From Paragonimus westermani (taxonomy: Eukaryota; Platyhelminthes; Trematoda; Plagiorchiida; Troglotrematidae): a DNA stretch of 64,000 bases. This document shows, piece after piece, positions 22,201 through 34,200 of this stretch (the first letter of the stretch is position 1; every line of letters begins with the position of its first letter). A model generated the notes under the pieces. It had not been told where the DNA came from. It did no database searches and was given only the letters and a program-made list of their open reading frames with translations. The DNA is taken from positions 1 to 64,000 of the forward strand of contig QNGE01002375.1 of NCBI GenBank assembly GCA_008508345.1. The letters are read 5' to 3'. Both the position numbers and the translations under genes were made by a program.

Positions 22201-25200
22201 TTTTTAAACTTTGAGTGTAAACGCAGCCTGACATACTGAATTTCCTCTCTCTGTTTCAAAGTAGCTGTGCTTATGCTATTAAGTAAATGATTCCCATGGT
22301 GGTACATATTCGGGAGGGAGTAAAATAATGGTCTACAGCGGTTCATCAATTCATTTTGACTATTGAATGGGCCAAAACATTCAATATCTACTATCGCATC
22401 TTATTTACTCAGCCTGTAACCATAACATGGCAAGTCTATTTTCAGTTCAGTGTCGTGTACTTCTGAAGTGATTCTTTACTCCACTTTCCGTGATCGTGCA
22501 AGCCTTTAAACGCCACTGGTGTCACACCGGGTGGATTGCCATCCAGCCACCGATGAAACTGACCTGCTGGATCTCAAATAAGCCTGGCTGAATGTTGTCC
22601 GTTGCATAGTCTTAGGAAGATCTTTGTAAATGTAACACGGAGATCAAAGTAAATGCTTAACACTGCCACTTTCTCATATAGCTTCACACCCTCATTCTGT
22701 TTACGGTTATTGCGCTCCAACGCATAACTATCGTTTTCAAACATTTTGGATTTAACCAGATAGGTGGATTCGAACCTGTAGCCTTCGCTTTAAAGAATCA
22801 GTTTCCTACAACTTTTGTCATCAGCTTCGTGGATGTCACACGTATTATGTTTACATATAGGTGTCAGATACTGTAAATTTGTATCGGTGTTAATGAGTAT
22901 TCTCCGGGTGACTAGGACAACAATATTGCTCAACACGACAGCGTTTCGTTCGAATCTTCATTTACCAACTGTTCTAACCAGAGTTGTCCAATGAAGACTG
23001 ATAGCCAAACCAACTAATTTAAACCGCGGAAGTGAGTCTGCATTCTGAGACAAATCGTTCGTACAACTCAGGCAGATCCTGTATGGTGATGGCAGAGTAG
23101 ACTGTCGTCGCCATACACATAAACTGAATCGCACTGATACTTACTCTATTTTTTGGTCCACAAAACTTTGAATGTTTTCCAAAATAACTTGAACCGTGCT
23201 ACCCGTAAGATTATGAGGTCTAAATAAATTAATATCAATATATGCTGAACGTCACTCATACATCTGTGATTTTCGCATTCCCACACATTTTTCGGCCATT
23301 TGTTATCGAAACGAAACACGAGACTCGAGTTCATCAGTAAGGTATATCCATGCCGCGACCGGGAACTTTACGATTTGCGTGATAACAAAGAACCTCTGTT
23401 GACAACAGCATGACTTAATCCATATTAGGATGACCGATTTATCGTACTCAACAGCTCAACGAGGTTCGCTTTTGAGTGATGCTGGGACTGACCATTCACT
23501 TCACTTGCACATAGTTACCGTCTCATAAAGTCCAGTACATCATCCGAATGTTAGAACATCTCATCAGCTTGTAACCGTACAAGAATAATTAAACTTCCGG
23601 AGCAGTGCATTAGATGGTGCTTATCTTATATCAGCCGAGCTACCCAACGACAGATCAGCGGGCCAAAGCAATTATCACATGTCAGAATCTTGTTCGGTCC
23701 AGAACGTTGTTAAAAACTATAAGAACTGTGTTTGAAGACAACTGGCACACATGCTCAGCAGTATTTTACTTATTGGTAAGCAGCGCGTGAGTTGATAGAC
23801 ACGCGTTGAACACTGCTCAAATTTAACTGTGACTTCCTCATTCGGGTAGAATTTTCATCTAGTTGTTTTCAAAGTTAGTGATAATTCATCCGTGTTCACG
23901 GATGACAACAAAGCTCAGCCTAATGCCTAATGAGAAAGAGGTGCTTACTTGTCAAACCTCTACAAACGTCTTTACCTTTGACAACAAGTACTAGTTTACG
24001 TTTCCGAGTAAGTTGAAACGTATTCATTTGCATATCCCCCTTTTGCCGCAATGTTCACAGACCAAAAGGAAAAGCCGATCCAAAGGTTTTCATCAACATC
24101 TTGACTAAACGAAGCAAACTACACATGAAAGCCCTTTGGGAAGCATACAAAAAGGTGAGTGCTATTAGGGTGTGAAGGTTTTCCGATCAGATCATGCAGT
24201 GAGATCGCAGGTTAGCTCAGATCTGTTCAAAATCGAATTGCGTTTCAACAAGTATGAAGCTTTTCAATGAGGTTGAACTATGACTCAAATATCCGACATA
24301 ATGATTTTATTCATTCACTTCACAGTTAGGCCACAGTGAGTTAAAACTTAAACAACTGCAAGTTACTTCAGCATTCAAAATTTCTTGGTGTCTTTACAGG
24401 GAATTGCTTCCAACAGTTCCGAGGAACGATTATCAAACAGATATAGATTCTTCATGTCTACACTGAAAGATAAAATCTTCGTGATAAGTCCTCGTGCTTA
24501 AATCATCAGAAAGACCGCATCAAGACCGGCTAGACCAAAGGTTGTCTACTAACTGTTGCTAGTCCGTACTTAAGAAGCACATCGGAGACCATAGACATAG
24601 GTCCGACCAGTACAACATTGCAGGTGACTGTGCGGTCAACAACGCGGTATAAAGCAATTCATTTCTGGAGCACCAGACAGCCTGGAAATATGCACTAAAA
24701 GCCTATAAGGAACAGCATGAATCTTTTTTTAGGGTACTCAGCAATTCCGGATGTTTGAACATGTCTCAGCCATTGTTACGTACTCAATTCCCAACCAACA
24801 ACAAATTGGCTTTGTTCATTTGGTTGTACTGAAATATAGTATTCACGGCTACAAAGAACACTTACTTACAGAAACACTTTTGGTCGCAAAATCACCAGAG
24901 ACGGTGAACAAACCGGACGGTTCGGAAACGTTGTCAGTAGTCAAGTCTGACCAGATGAGAGCATAACAAAACGTATATTGACCATTTATCACTAGCTCAA
25001 CGTTCAGCACATTATGTGAAAAGTACTTCTGCATGTGAATAAACTTACGGTGAGCAGGTACTAACAACCTGGAAAACTGGCCAGCAGTTTTATATCCTAT
25101 CATCCGAGGAATCCATTTCACACCTACCAGTATGTTCTCGTCTGAATTCGATGCAAAATGGATAGATCTTCTATGTGTGTAAAGTTCCTAAGAGGTTCAC

Positions 25201-28200
25201 GCAAAATGAGTAGTCGGATGTATTTTTGTCGGAAACTGTGTTCACTAAGCAGTTTCATAAAGCCACATCTTATAAGACCTTCAGACTCCGTGAACATGGT
25301 TAAATTAGAAATTGTTAGGATCTTTTATGTTTGTTCACTTCAAAATACTTAAAACTGAGTTGCTTTTATCCATTTGGTCAAAACAAAGAGAAGACATATA
25401 GTGAGATGTTAACACTTCGATTTACTCTCACAAGTTGTCAACGTGAAACCAGCAAATTTCATGCAACAACAGTTGAACGAACCAATCGCACTTTTGACCT
25501 TTCGCGCGCTAACAGTGCAACCAATCCCACTGATTCCACTGAATGCGCCAGCGCCTTCTGTGCGCACGAAACTGGTCGGTTTACGATTAGCGTTGCGTCA
25601 CTAATCGCTAACAGTTTCAGGTTGCGGTTAACTGACCATCTCAAACTAACAGATCAGACTGATGGCCAAGACTCGGAAGCTTGAGCTGGACTGGACTGAT
25701 GATCATCCACTGTTTCTGCATTCACACAGTTTCCCGTCGGTTCCACTTCGTATTGTGTGGTTTCGTTCACAGTTCTAATTGGGGATCATTCCAGTTTGAA
25801 CTTCATATGCGAGTCTACTGACTTTTTCTTCTCACACCAACTAAAATTTACACACTACGCACCTCTATGCTTTGAGTCGGTAACAACGCACAAATCGATT
25901 TACAGGGGTTCGGTACAATGCGTTATCAACTATGTATTCAAATAACTCGATATGTAATACGGTTCCGTCGAATTTCCTGATGCTGCACAATCAGGGTTCG
26001 TAACCCGTCAAAATTCATTCATGTTACAACTAATTTGTACAACATATCAACAGTCTTCCGGTAAGTGCAATTCAAGAAACTGAACACTTGTGAGGTAGAT
26101 AGTTTCGTTGACAGTTCACACCCGATGAGAATCGTGCTGAGTGAGCAATGTTGAACTGAATTCCTCAGTGCTGCTGTTGACGGTGAAGGTCAAGGTGACC
26201 ACGCAGGTCTAATAAACTTGCACTAGGGCATGAGGCTGGACGCAAAAGTGAACATGCTCGCTTTTGAAAGTCGGACCAATAAACTTTAATATTTTTAGCC
26301 AACTGAGAACAACATGAGGGCGTTTCTTCCGTGTTTACTTATTTAAAGCCTTTAGATAAATCCCAGTCAAAGAAAATCGATCACAGGTTAGACTGTATTT
26401 GTTTACATGAAGGCTGCGTGGCGCACTGGTTAAATGGACAATGTACAACTAAAGGATACTACGTTTTTCGGTGTTTTAACACTTATATATTATCGAGTCC
26501 AAAGTTGCTTAACGAGTTTCCGTTATATAAGCCCCCTAGCTTTTGTTGTCAAATGAGGACCGCGTCTTCACTGAATGATTATCACTTCCCAGCTTACAGG
26601 AATTCCTTTGATCTCTAATCCTTGTTGGAAACTCGTTACCGTTGTTCATTATTTGTCAGCGTTGTCAAGTTGTTTTGATCATTACGCGCACAATGTCTGC
26701 TCACTGTGTTTGCGCGATGTGTTGGTGTGTCCGGAGCCGGAGAAATTTGTCCAACCGGCAACCCAAGTAGTATAGGTTCTAGGATTACATAAGTATCCAA
26801 ACGAGTCCCGGTCGCCTCCGGGACAATGTTAACGATAGTAAGTTGTAGCTAACCAGGGTTTAGTCAGTTCACCGATCCGTACAAGCTTGACGATAACCAC
26901 ACGGGCTTGCGAAGGCGGCGTGGAAAACTGATAATGACAAAACTGAACTGGTTCCTGTTTTAAAGTCCCGCCACTCTGAATTGACACAATTTACCTCAAA
27001 TTGCCAATATGCACTGTGTACAGACACAAGGACTCAAACGGGTGTTTACAAATAAAGTTTCTGATGCTTAGCAGTGAAGACCTTTTCGTTGGTAACTTTA
27101 CATGTGCCGGTTCCATCTCCGTTTGGGACATTTCTAACTGAACCCAAACAAGGACGAACCTGGTCGTGGAGTGTCGGTTTGAGGATGTGCAAGTTGATAG
27201 GATTGGTCGTAAGACCATCACATCTGTGGTTTGCATCGAGGGTCAAATGTGTACTATTCTATCACTTCAGGCATTTTCAACTCGGGTTCTTCATAGCTGA
27301 CTGGTGCGTGTTGTGAATAAAATCAAAGAACGGATGTGTGCAAAGATTTATTCGGTGTGCTTCTTAATGTGTGATCCTGAATACTGCTACACAACGCTTT
27401 TGATTAAACATACGGATGATGGACCAGTTTTCGATCCGGATAAGTTTACCGCTGCACTAAATCGACCAGTAACAGATTGGGAATTCCAAGAGGAATAAAC
27501 CAAACGACTGTGTTGAGTCTTGAAAGTGTGAGCAGGAATCACGCTCGGGTATATATGAACTGAATGTGAATCGGGTCTCCAGAATAATAACAGATTTATG
27601 ACAACTTTACAAATAGTTGTTCCCAGCGTTTCTCTTACGTATCGCGCACGTCATGGAATCAAACGCACGATTCGTAAACAAGTATAAGAACACAGTGGCA
27701 GTCCATTCATTAATGTGTCGCGCTGAAGGCTGATGAAGTATACCACTGTACAACTCCGACGGTCATTACCGAACACTCTAGCGAATAAGTGTGTGGACTA
27801 CCGCTCTAAGACGGCCACCATAGAAATAGGGTCCAGACATTCAGACTGCTTACGTGGTGCTTGTGAGTCCTAACCTAGTCAAAGCAATTGTCTACCAATT
27901 ATGCCGATGGTCAGTTCGACCAGTTTTGTGAAAAGTCCTTCGATTCTTGTGGAGTTGTGATTGAAGCCGCCAGTTTACAGATAAACCGATAACTGCTGAA
28001 CGATATCAGATCTTCAGAAGAAACTGTGTGAGGGCTCAGAGAAGTGAAAGATGCTGAGTTTTACACACTGATGGTAAATGAATGTACATGTGTGTTAATC
28101 GACAAGAGATAACACGTTGATGGTTTCCTATATTTTTTATTCCATGAGATATCCGGAATACGTTGATACGTGGCACGGCATCAATTTCTCTCTTGACTTC

Positions 28201-31200
28201 GTACAGGTTTAACATGTTAGGTGACATTTCCTTCGTTTTGAACCTTACATTACTGGTGATCCAGTGTACACAAATCATACTGGCGCTCTGAGATAAAGAT
28301 TAGAATCGGAAGTGCCGCAATGAAGTAATGAACTTATTCGACGGCACACGTCTGAGTACATCCCAATCGAGTTAGGTCAATTAGTGTTTACCTTGCAAAA
28401 TTTATGTGCCACAATATACGCCAACCAGTGAGTAATATACTTCTTTCAGGTAACACGCCTACTCCCAACCGCTAAGTTATATTCCCAGTACCGTTGCTTG
28501 GCGATGTCAGTTGATTCAGCTTCAATAAAAAGCACTTTGACATGAGCACATGTACAGCGTTAGGAGTCCAATTACAGGGTTCTTATTCACAATCTGTTTC
28601 TTACTGTATCCATCTAAACCGCCTTATTTGAGTTACCCTAGAGATCCACATCAATAAAATACATGCTACTTGAGACTTCTTAATCTGACACCATAGCAAG
28701 ACGAATAGTGTAAGGGCGAATAGAATGTTCATCCACACATCGTAAGATATATAAGTTACTGCGAAACTGAGGGGTCTTAGAGAATCGGAAATTAAACGAC
28801 ATTGTGGTTTGAGTAGACCAATTCTTTTCCTTGTTTCGCAAAACTATCAGTCAATGAATGAAACTCAACCGGATTTCTTGTGCCCTGTTATTGCTATGGA
28901 AACCGCTTGAATCAGTAAACTGTAGGTCTTCTTTTATCGTTTAAAATTATCTAGATGAATATTTTGTTCAGCTTTAAGCTCACTACAGACTTTGGTTCTT
29001 AAGTAGTCAGGAGTCACACGATTTGGCACTGCGAACAGTTTGCCCGGAACCCACTCTCTTATGCTCCTGTCTTAACCACCAGTTTTTCTTACCCATTTGT
29101 ACGCACTAGGCACACGGAGTAAATCTTGTTCAAACGATAAAAGGAAAATTTTCTGAACCATTGAGAACCGGATTAAATACAATGAGTAAGTGCACCTGAG
29201 TCCTTTTTAATTGTCTGTAACCGATCTATATGTTGACAGGTAGACCCAGACAGGCAGATAGAATTATAGGTAAACAATCGGAGACTGAATGGGATTGGTT
29301 TCCAGTTGATGCTGCGACGCCGATCACAGGCCTTGTATGCGGGTACTAGTTGCGCTGATGATGTGTATGTCGTTTTGCATGGTTCGAAATACGGATCAGT
29401 AATAAGATTAAAACGATTGGTAACTGAAGACAAGTTCCATTGGCTCGCAACACTCAGACATATATTACGGACGGTGCGTTTAAAAAAGAGCAGCGGGACC
29501 GAGTTCTGTTGAAGCATGTAATTAGTGGTTGCTGATGACCTGAGCAAGAGATAGCCTGCAGTTCGAATGCTTTCAGACAAACACGGTGGTTAGCACGTCA
29601 GTAGTTCCACATTGAGAAATACAGAATTTTCACTGTGAAAATTTCGGCAAAATCTTTGGAGAATAATAGCCTTCTCATGTCTGCGGGAGACATGCTAAGT
29701 ACTTTAAAAACCGCACTTGATAACTCAGAGGTTAGAGCTTCACCACTAAGTTTTATTGACTCATTTAATTATTCAGTTCAATCCGTCAAAAAGTGCTACA
29801 CAGTTCCTTTGAGTATCCAACGATTCGGGTCTGAGGGGGCCAGCTTCCAAATCACATCTAAATCAGAAAGCCACGACCAGACTTACGTGAATTTCACTTC
29901 ATATGTGTAGACTAATATCCAATTTGCTTGTGTAGTGTGCGCCGTGCCTTCATTGTAATTCGGTGATCACTTTTAACGAAGCCCAGTTAGGTTTGATACC
30001 AGACGGTTCAACACTGTACGACGTTTAAGTCGGATTGTGGCTGGAATTTACGGAGTTCACTACCTGCAAAGTTTTGTGTGTGATCAGTCACACCTGCTGA
30101 AAGATATCCCAAAACCTGGACAGTAATTGATGAGGAGATGTCACTGTTTATCCATAGGCATACCTTTATGAGTGTTCTCTAGACTAAGTAATATTTCACT
30201 GATATCCGCAAAGTCATTCAGGCAGGTTTGGCATGGCGGTTAAAATGAAATCAAACCAGGTTTCGCAAAACTGGTTGTTTTACGGACTAGTACTAATCGT
30301 ATTCAAAGAGTTTTGAAATGTTCTAACAGTATATGGTTATGAGTGTAAACACAAAATACCGAACGGAACAGCGTCAATATTGGTGAGGGATCGTACTAAA
30401 CCCGGTTCACTGGTTTAGTTCCGCTAAGCGAACTGTGATGTACTGACAGGTAGATTTTGATTTTAACGGAATCATTTGAGTAATGTGAAATCAATAAGCA
30501 ATTGTCTGTGGATGTGGTTTCAGAGGATGAACCAATCATATGTTCTGCAACATGTATGTCTCTCACGAACAAAAGAGTGACAACAGATTGCTTAGAACGT
30601 CAAAGAAGGTGTGATTCTTCTCTCTTTGTTAGTTGCTTTATGTCACCTTGAATTTGCACATAATAAAAACATACTTTGGCAACACAATGTATTTACCCCA
30701 AATGAGGAGTCTTAAGCGTGCCTTGTTTAGTAATGGAAATCGCTTCAGCTACCATTCATACTTGGCAAGTTATCCATTTCACAGCCTCTGTTCTGTGTCC
30801 GGTTAAGCTTTTTGTTTCATAGCATTCGTATGTAACCAAGGCAACATTTATGACATTACTGTTTGTCGTAAATAAGTTAACACGTTAACAAGACAAGGTC
30901 ATGATCTACTTGCCGCAAGCAAAAGAAAAGCTTACCTCTTTCGTTTCCATCCAAAGTGCACAACAAACAAACTACATCCTAGAAATCTCTTTAAAAGTGA
31001 ACCGTTCCGTAGTTTTCCCGAGCTTCACTCACGGAGAGTTCAATTTTTAGGTATTCGCCTCCCGGTTGTCGAACAATTATTTTAAGGTTGCTCTTCGGAA
31101 CCTTAAAAACAGTTAATCCGACCGTCGAGCGCTGTACTAAGTACATTTTTCAATTATGCGCTTCAAGCTGAAGTTTCGGTTACTTGATATCGAACGAATA

Positions 31201-34200
31201 TGAAGGAACCATTCAGCAAGAAACCCGTATTCATTGGCTTTGCTCACTTATGGACGTAGAGAACTTGTCTTGACGGAAGTGAGCCTGGTGGAGTTGCTGA
31301 ACTGAATGTTTCCAACTGTCACGTGTGTATTCTCAAGGCAATCAGTTCACCGGATAACCCCTTATAATCCTCACTTATTTAATCATTGCTTTTGTTAAAC
31401 GGTCTTCTTGAAGCGGTTTGCTGACCGGAACTTTCATAGGTTGATGTCACCACAACATCAACTCTCGCTTGCCATCAGTCATGCCAGATTTTAGATGATG
31501 TCTCACTTGTTACACGAGATCACTTCAGTACCTCAGTTATGTTCCCACTGGCTTCAAACCACTCGACCAGTCGACAGTAAATCTTTCGAATAAGATACAG
31601 AACTTGTTCGCACATTCTTCCAAGGAGTTAGTGAACACTGATTCCAGATAGACTACGCAGATTCGCTGGATAGCCACTGTTGGTTCAAGCGGTATCACTC
31701 AGGTTCACTTGGCACTAGTCACGGCTCTCATCATTATTCATCATCATCATAGATTGTAATCACATTAGTGGTTCTTACTGAGGTTTAAGTGCCACACAGC
31801 CATTAGAGTAAAACCTGTACAGGAAGGTGGAGATAAAAGAGGGAGTGTAAAAGGACAGAACTACCAATAATAGCAGGGCTCAATTGAAGAATTCAAAATC
31901 AAGGTGCCTACGCCCTGCAAGAAACTATGGGTGAAAGTATGACGTTGCCACGGGACAGCTCCTCTACAGATTTCGCTGTCCCGCATNCATCATCATCATA
32001 GATTGTAATCACATTAGTGGTTCTTACTGAGGTTTAAGTGCCACACAGCCATTAGAGTAAAACCTGTACAGGAAGGTGGAGATAAAAGAGGGAGTGTAAA
32101 AGGACAGAACTACCAATAATAGCAGGGCTCAATTGAAGAATTCAAAATCAAGGTGCCTACGCCCTGCAAGAAACTATGGGTGAAAGTATGACGTTGCCAC
32201 GGGACAGCTCCTCTACAGATTTCGCTGTCCCGCATCACTAGGTACAATTTCTGTACAGATAACTCGGCCAAAGAACGATAATATTCATGCCACTGAGTCT
32301 AGATGGCCGCCATTTTACCTAAAGTCTCTAGCCACCGACTGTGGAAGTGGCGAGAGCCCCAGCCCGGAGGGCGAACCCAACCTACAGTAGTCAAATGTTT
32401 CGTGAACGATTTCGTTTCTCTACGCCAATTCATCATCTATCAAACTCGAACCTCGCGCCAGTCGGCCACAACGTCGGAAAAATGTGCTTGGGGTGGCAGA
32501 CAACTGGCTGGCGTCCTAAATGCATGACCTAACCATGTAAGTGTGTGAAAATATAAGAAGCGTACAAAAGAACTCGTCTGAAAATCAATGTCAGAAATCC
32601 TCCTAACCTCCTCGTTGCTCAACCGCTGGTGCCCCTCCCCCACGAAACGAGAGACTAAACGCAGAAATCGGTAGTCAGATGCCTGAAGACGATTTGCTTC
32701 CTCTACCCTGAACAACCAATTTTCACTGCCGTAAAGTAATACAGCCCTCACTGCTGGTTGACATTATTGACCCTCAAGAGTTAAAGAGATATATCTCTAT
32801 CGCCATAGGTGCCCCAGATTAGCGAATTTTACCTTAGTATTTGTGTTGCTTGAAAGTTTTCAAACAACAACACGTTGTCGTCAGCAAAATCAAGATCAAC
32901 CATTCCCTCACCAGGTAGTAGGTTCAAGCCGGCATCGTGTGAGTGACACGGACAGTCCATTATTTCGTCCATGAAGAAATCAAATAAAACTGGTGAAGAT
33001 GAGCAGCCTTGACAGTTCACCGTGAACCCCAACCTGAGTTGAAGTATGCGAATAAAGCGCCGTTAGCATGTTGACATACCTGGTAGGCACACTTGTACGT
33101 TTAAGCTACTCTATACGTGTAGACCGGTTCACCGAAACGAACACACACCTGCAATCGAGAAAAATACGGCACCTGTCCACTGGCGATACACATGACGCTG
33201 CTCTAGCTCTTAGCAAACAGTGGAAGTCTGATCAGTGCATCTTGGATCAAGATGAAAACCTGTCTGTTCTTCACCAATGTTTACCTCATGAGCTTCATTT
33301 ATTGAACTATCTTAAATGTGGATATTGGCTTGTGACCTTCCTCCTGGCATTCTCAAAACTACCGTGTGATTAAATGCAGATTTTGTTTTACCTTCACTTT
33401 TGAATTGTCAAACGTTTCTGCATCTGTAGTCATGACGCAAATTAATTTACGGCTACTGTTGGCCTGCCAACTGTATGAATCAATGGCCGGTCTGGGAACT
33501 CACGAGTCAGATCTGGTTCGCATCATTTGTCTTCATTCAGAGGTAAGTCAACTCCAGTCTGTTGGTAAAATTGAAATTCAAGTTGATGGCTGGTTCCAAT
33601 ACATTACATTGCTGGCACTCTATCAGAGGTATGAATGGTTATCAAATGAACACCAGTGATAATCCCTTGTATTTTTCGTTTCTCAATGAACTCACTTGGT
33701 GAAAAGTACAACAGAATAATTCGCTATGAAATGTGTATCCTTAGGCCTAGTAGAAATCAGATTCACATTCACAAAAACTGTAGAACCGATGATAAAATGT
33801 TGGGTCACACTAGGATATTCGCTTGTGGCAAACTCTTACAAGAACCAACTAGATACAACAAGGTACCTATTTACTTGAGTGTCCTGTTGTGTCTGACATT
33901 TGGATCTTCCGATAGAGTTGCTCATTTTGATCATTGTTAGCAACCAGTTCGTTCATGATGGCTCACCTGCTAAAATGTTGCATTGACATGTGGCGATTTG
34001 CTGTCTTACTTTGCTGACACTTACTGGGTCAGCTCCACGTAATACCCATCGATGTAAGTGGTGTTTGTTCGGACATCGAGAATGTCAGTTGGTGAACCTT
34101 GACCCAACCGCTTGCCAAACCTGTGCGCTGAGCGGTAAAGTTATATGGGCGACGTAATATATATGTTGATGACTATCGGAAACTACACTAGTGTGCACAG

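Larger units (their letters stand above)
22014..29109 (+). other. Annexin 1 introns 4 and 5 (exon 5 lies between them)
   Basis: Introns of 2047 and 4955 bp. They hold B-box-like (22766-22776, - strand ggttcgaatcc) and A-box-like (26418-26437) fragments, suggesting decayed tRNA-derived SINEs, and one coding-like open frame at 27304-27498. No LINE or Penelope protein was recognised here. Confidence 0.7.
31739..33060 (-). mobile_element. 5'-truncated LINE (RTE-like) inside annexin 1 intron 6
   Basis: On the - strand, 33032-32829 encodes part of a reverse transcriptase: GCSSSPVLFDFFMDEIM, then VDLDFADDNVLLFEN with the FADD catalytic box. 32751-32440 encodes the typical C-terminal LINE segment: RAVLLYGSENW, LSNEEVRRIS, LTWLGHAFRTP. 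The two parts are only about 80 bp apart, although about 100 residues normally separate them, so an internal deletion is inferred. The 3' end is a short (CAT)n run at 31739-31750, which reads (ATG)n on the element strand. The 5' part is missing. It lies antisense to the host annexin. The clade is a best guess from motifs. Confidence 0.8.

Noticed and set aside
24316..24420. Candidate for the missing annexin repeat 3 end (LGHSELKLKQLQ after a good acceptor)
   Set aside because: No annexin pattern and wrong length; the true exon was found at 29110-29185.
29173..29580. - strand 135-aa frame
   Set aside because: No known family; its end overlaps annexin exon 6 on the + strand, which has far better support.
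32303..32532. + strand frames beginning MAAILPKV
   Set aside because: Antisense to the LINE C-terminal coding remnant on the - strand.
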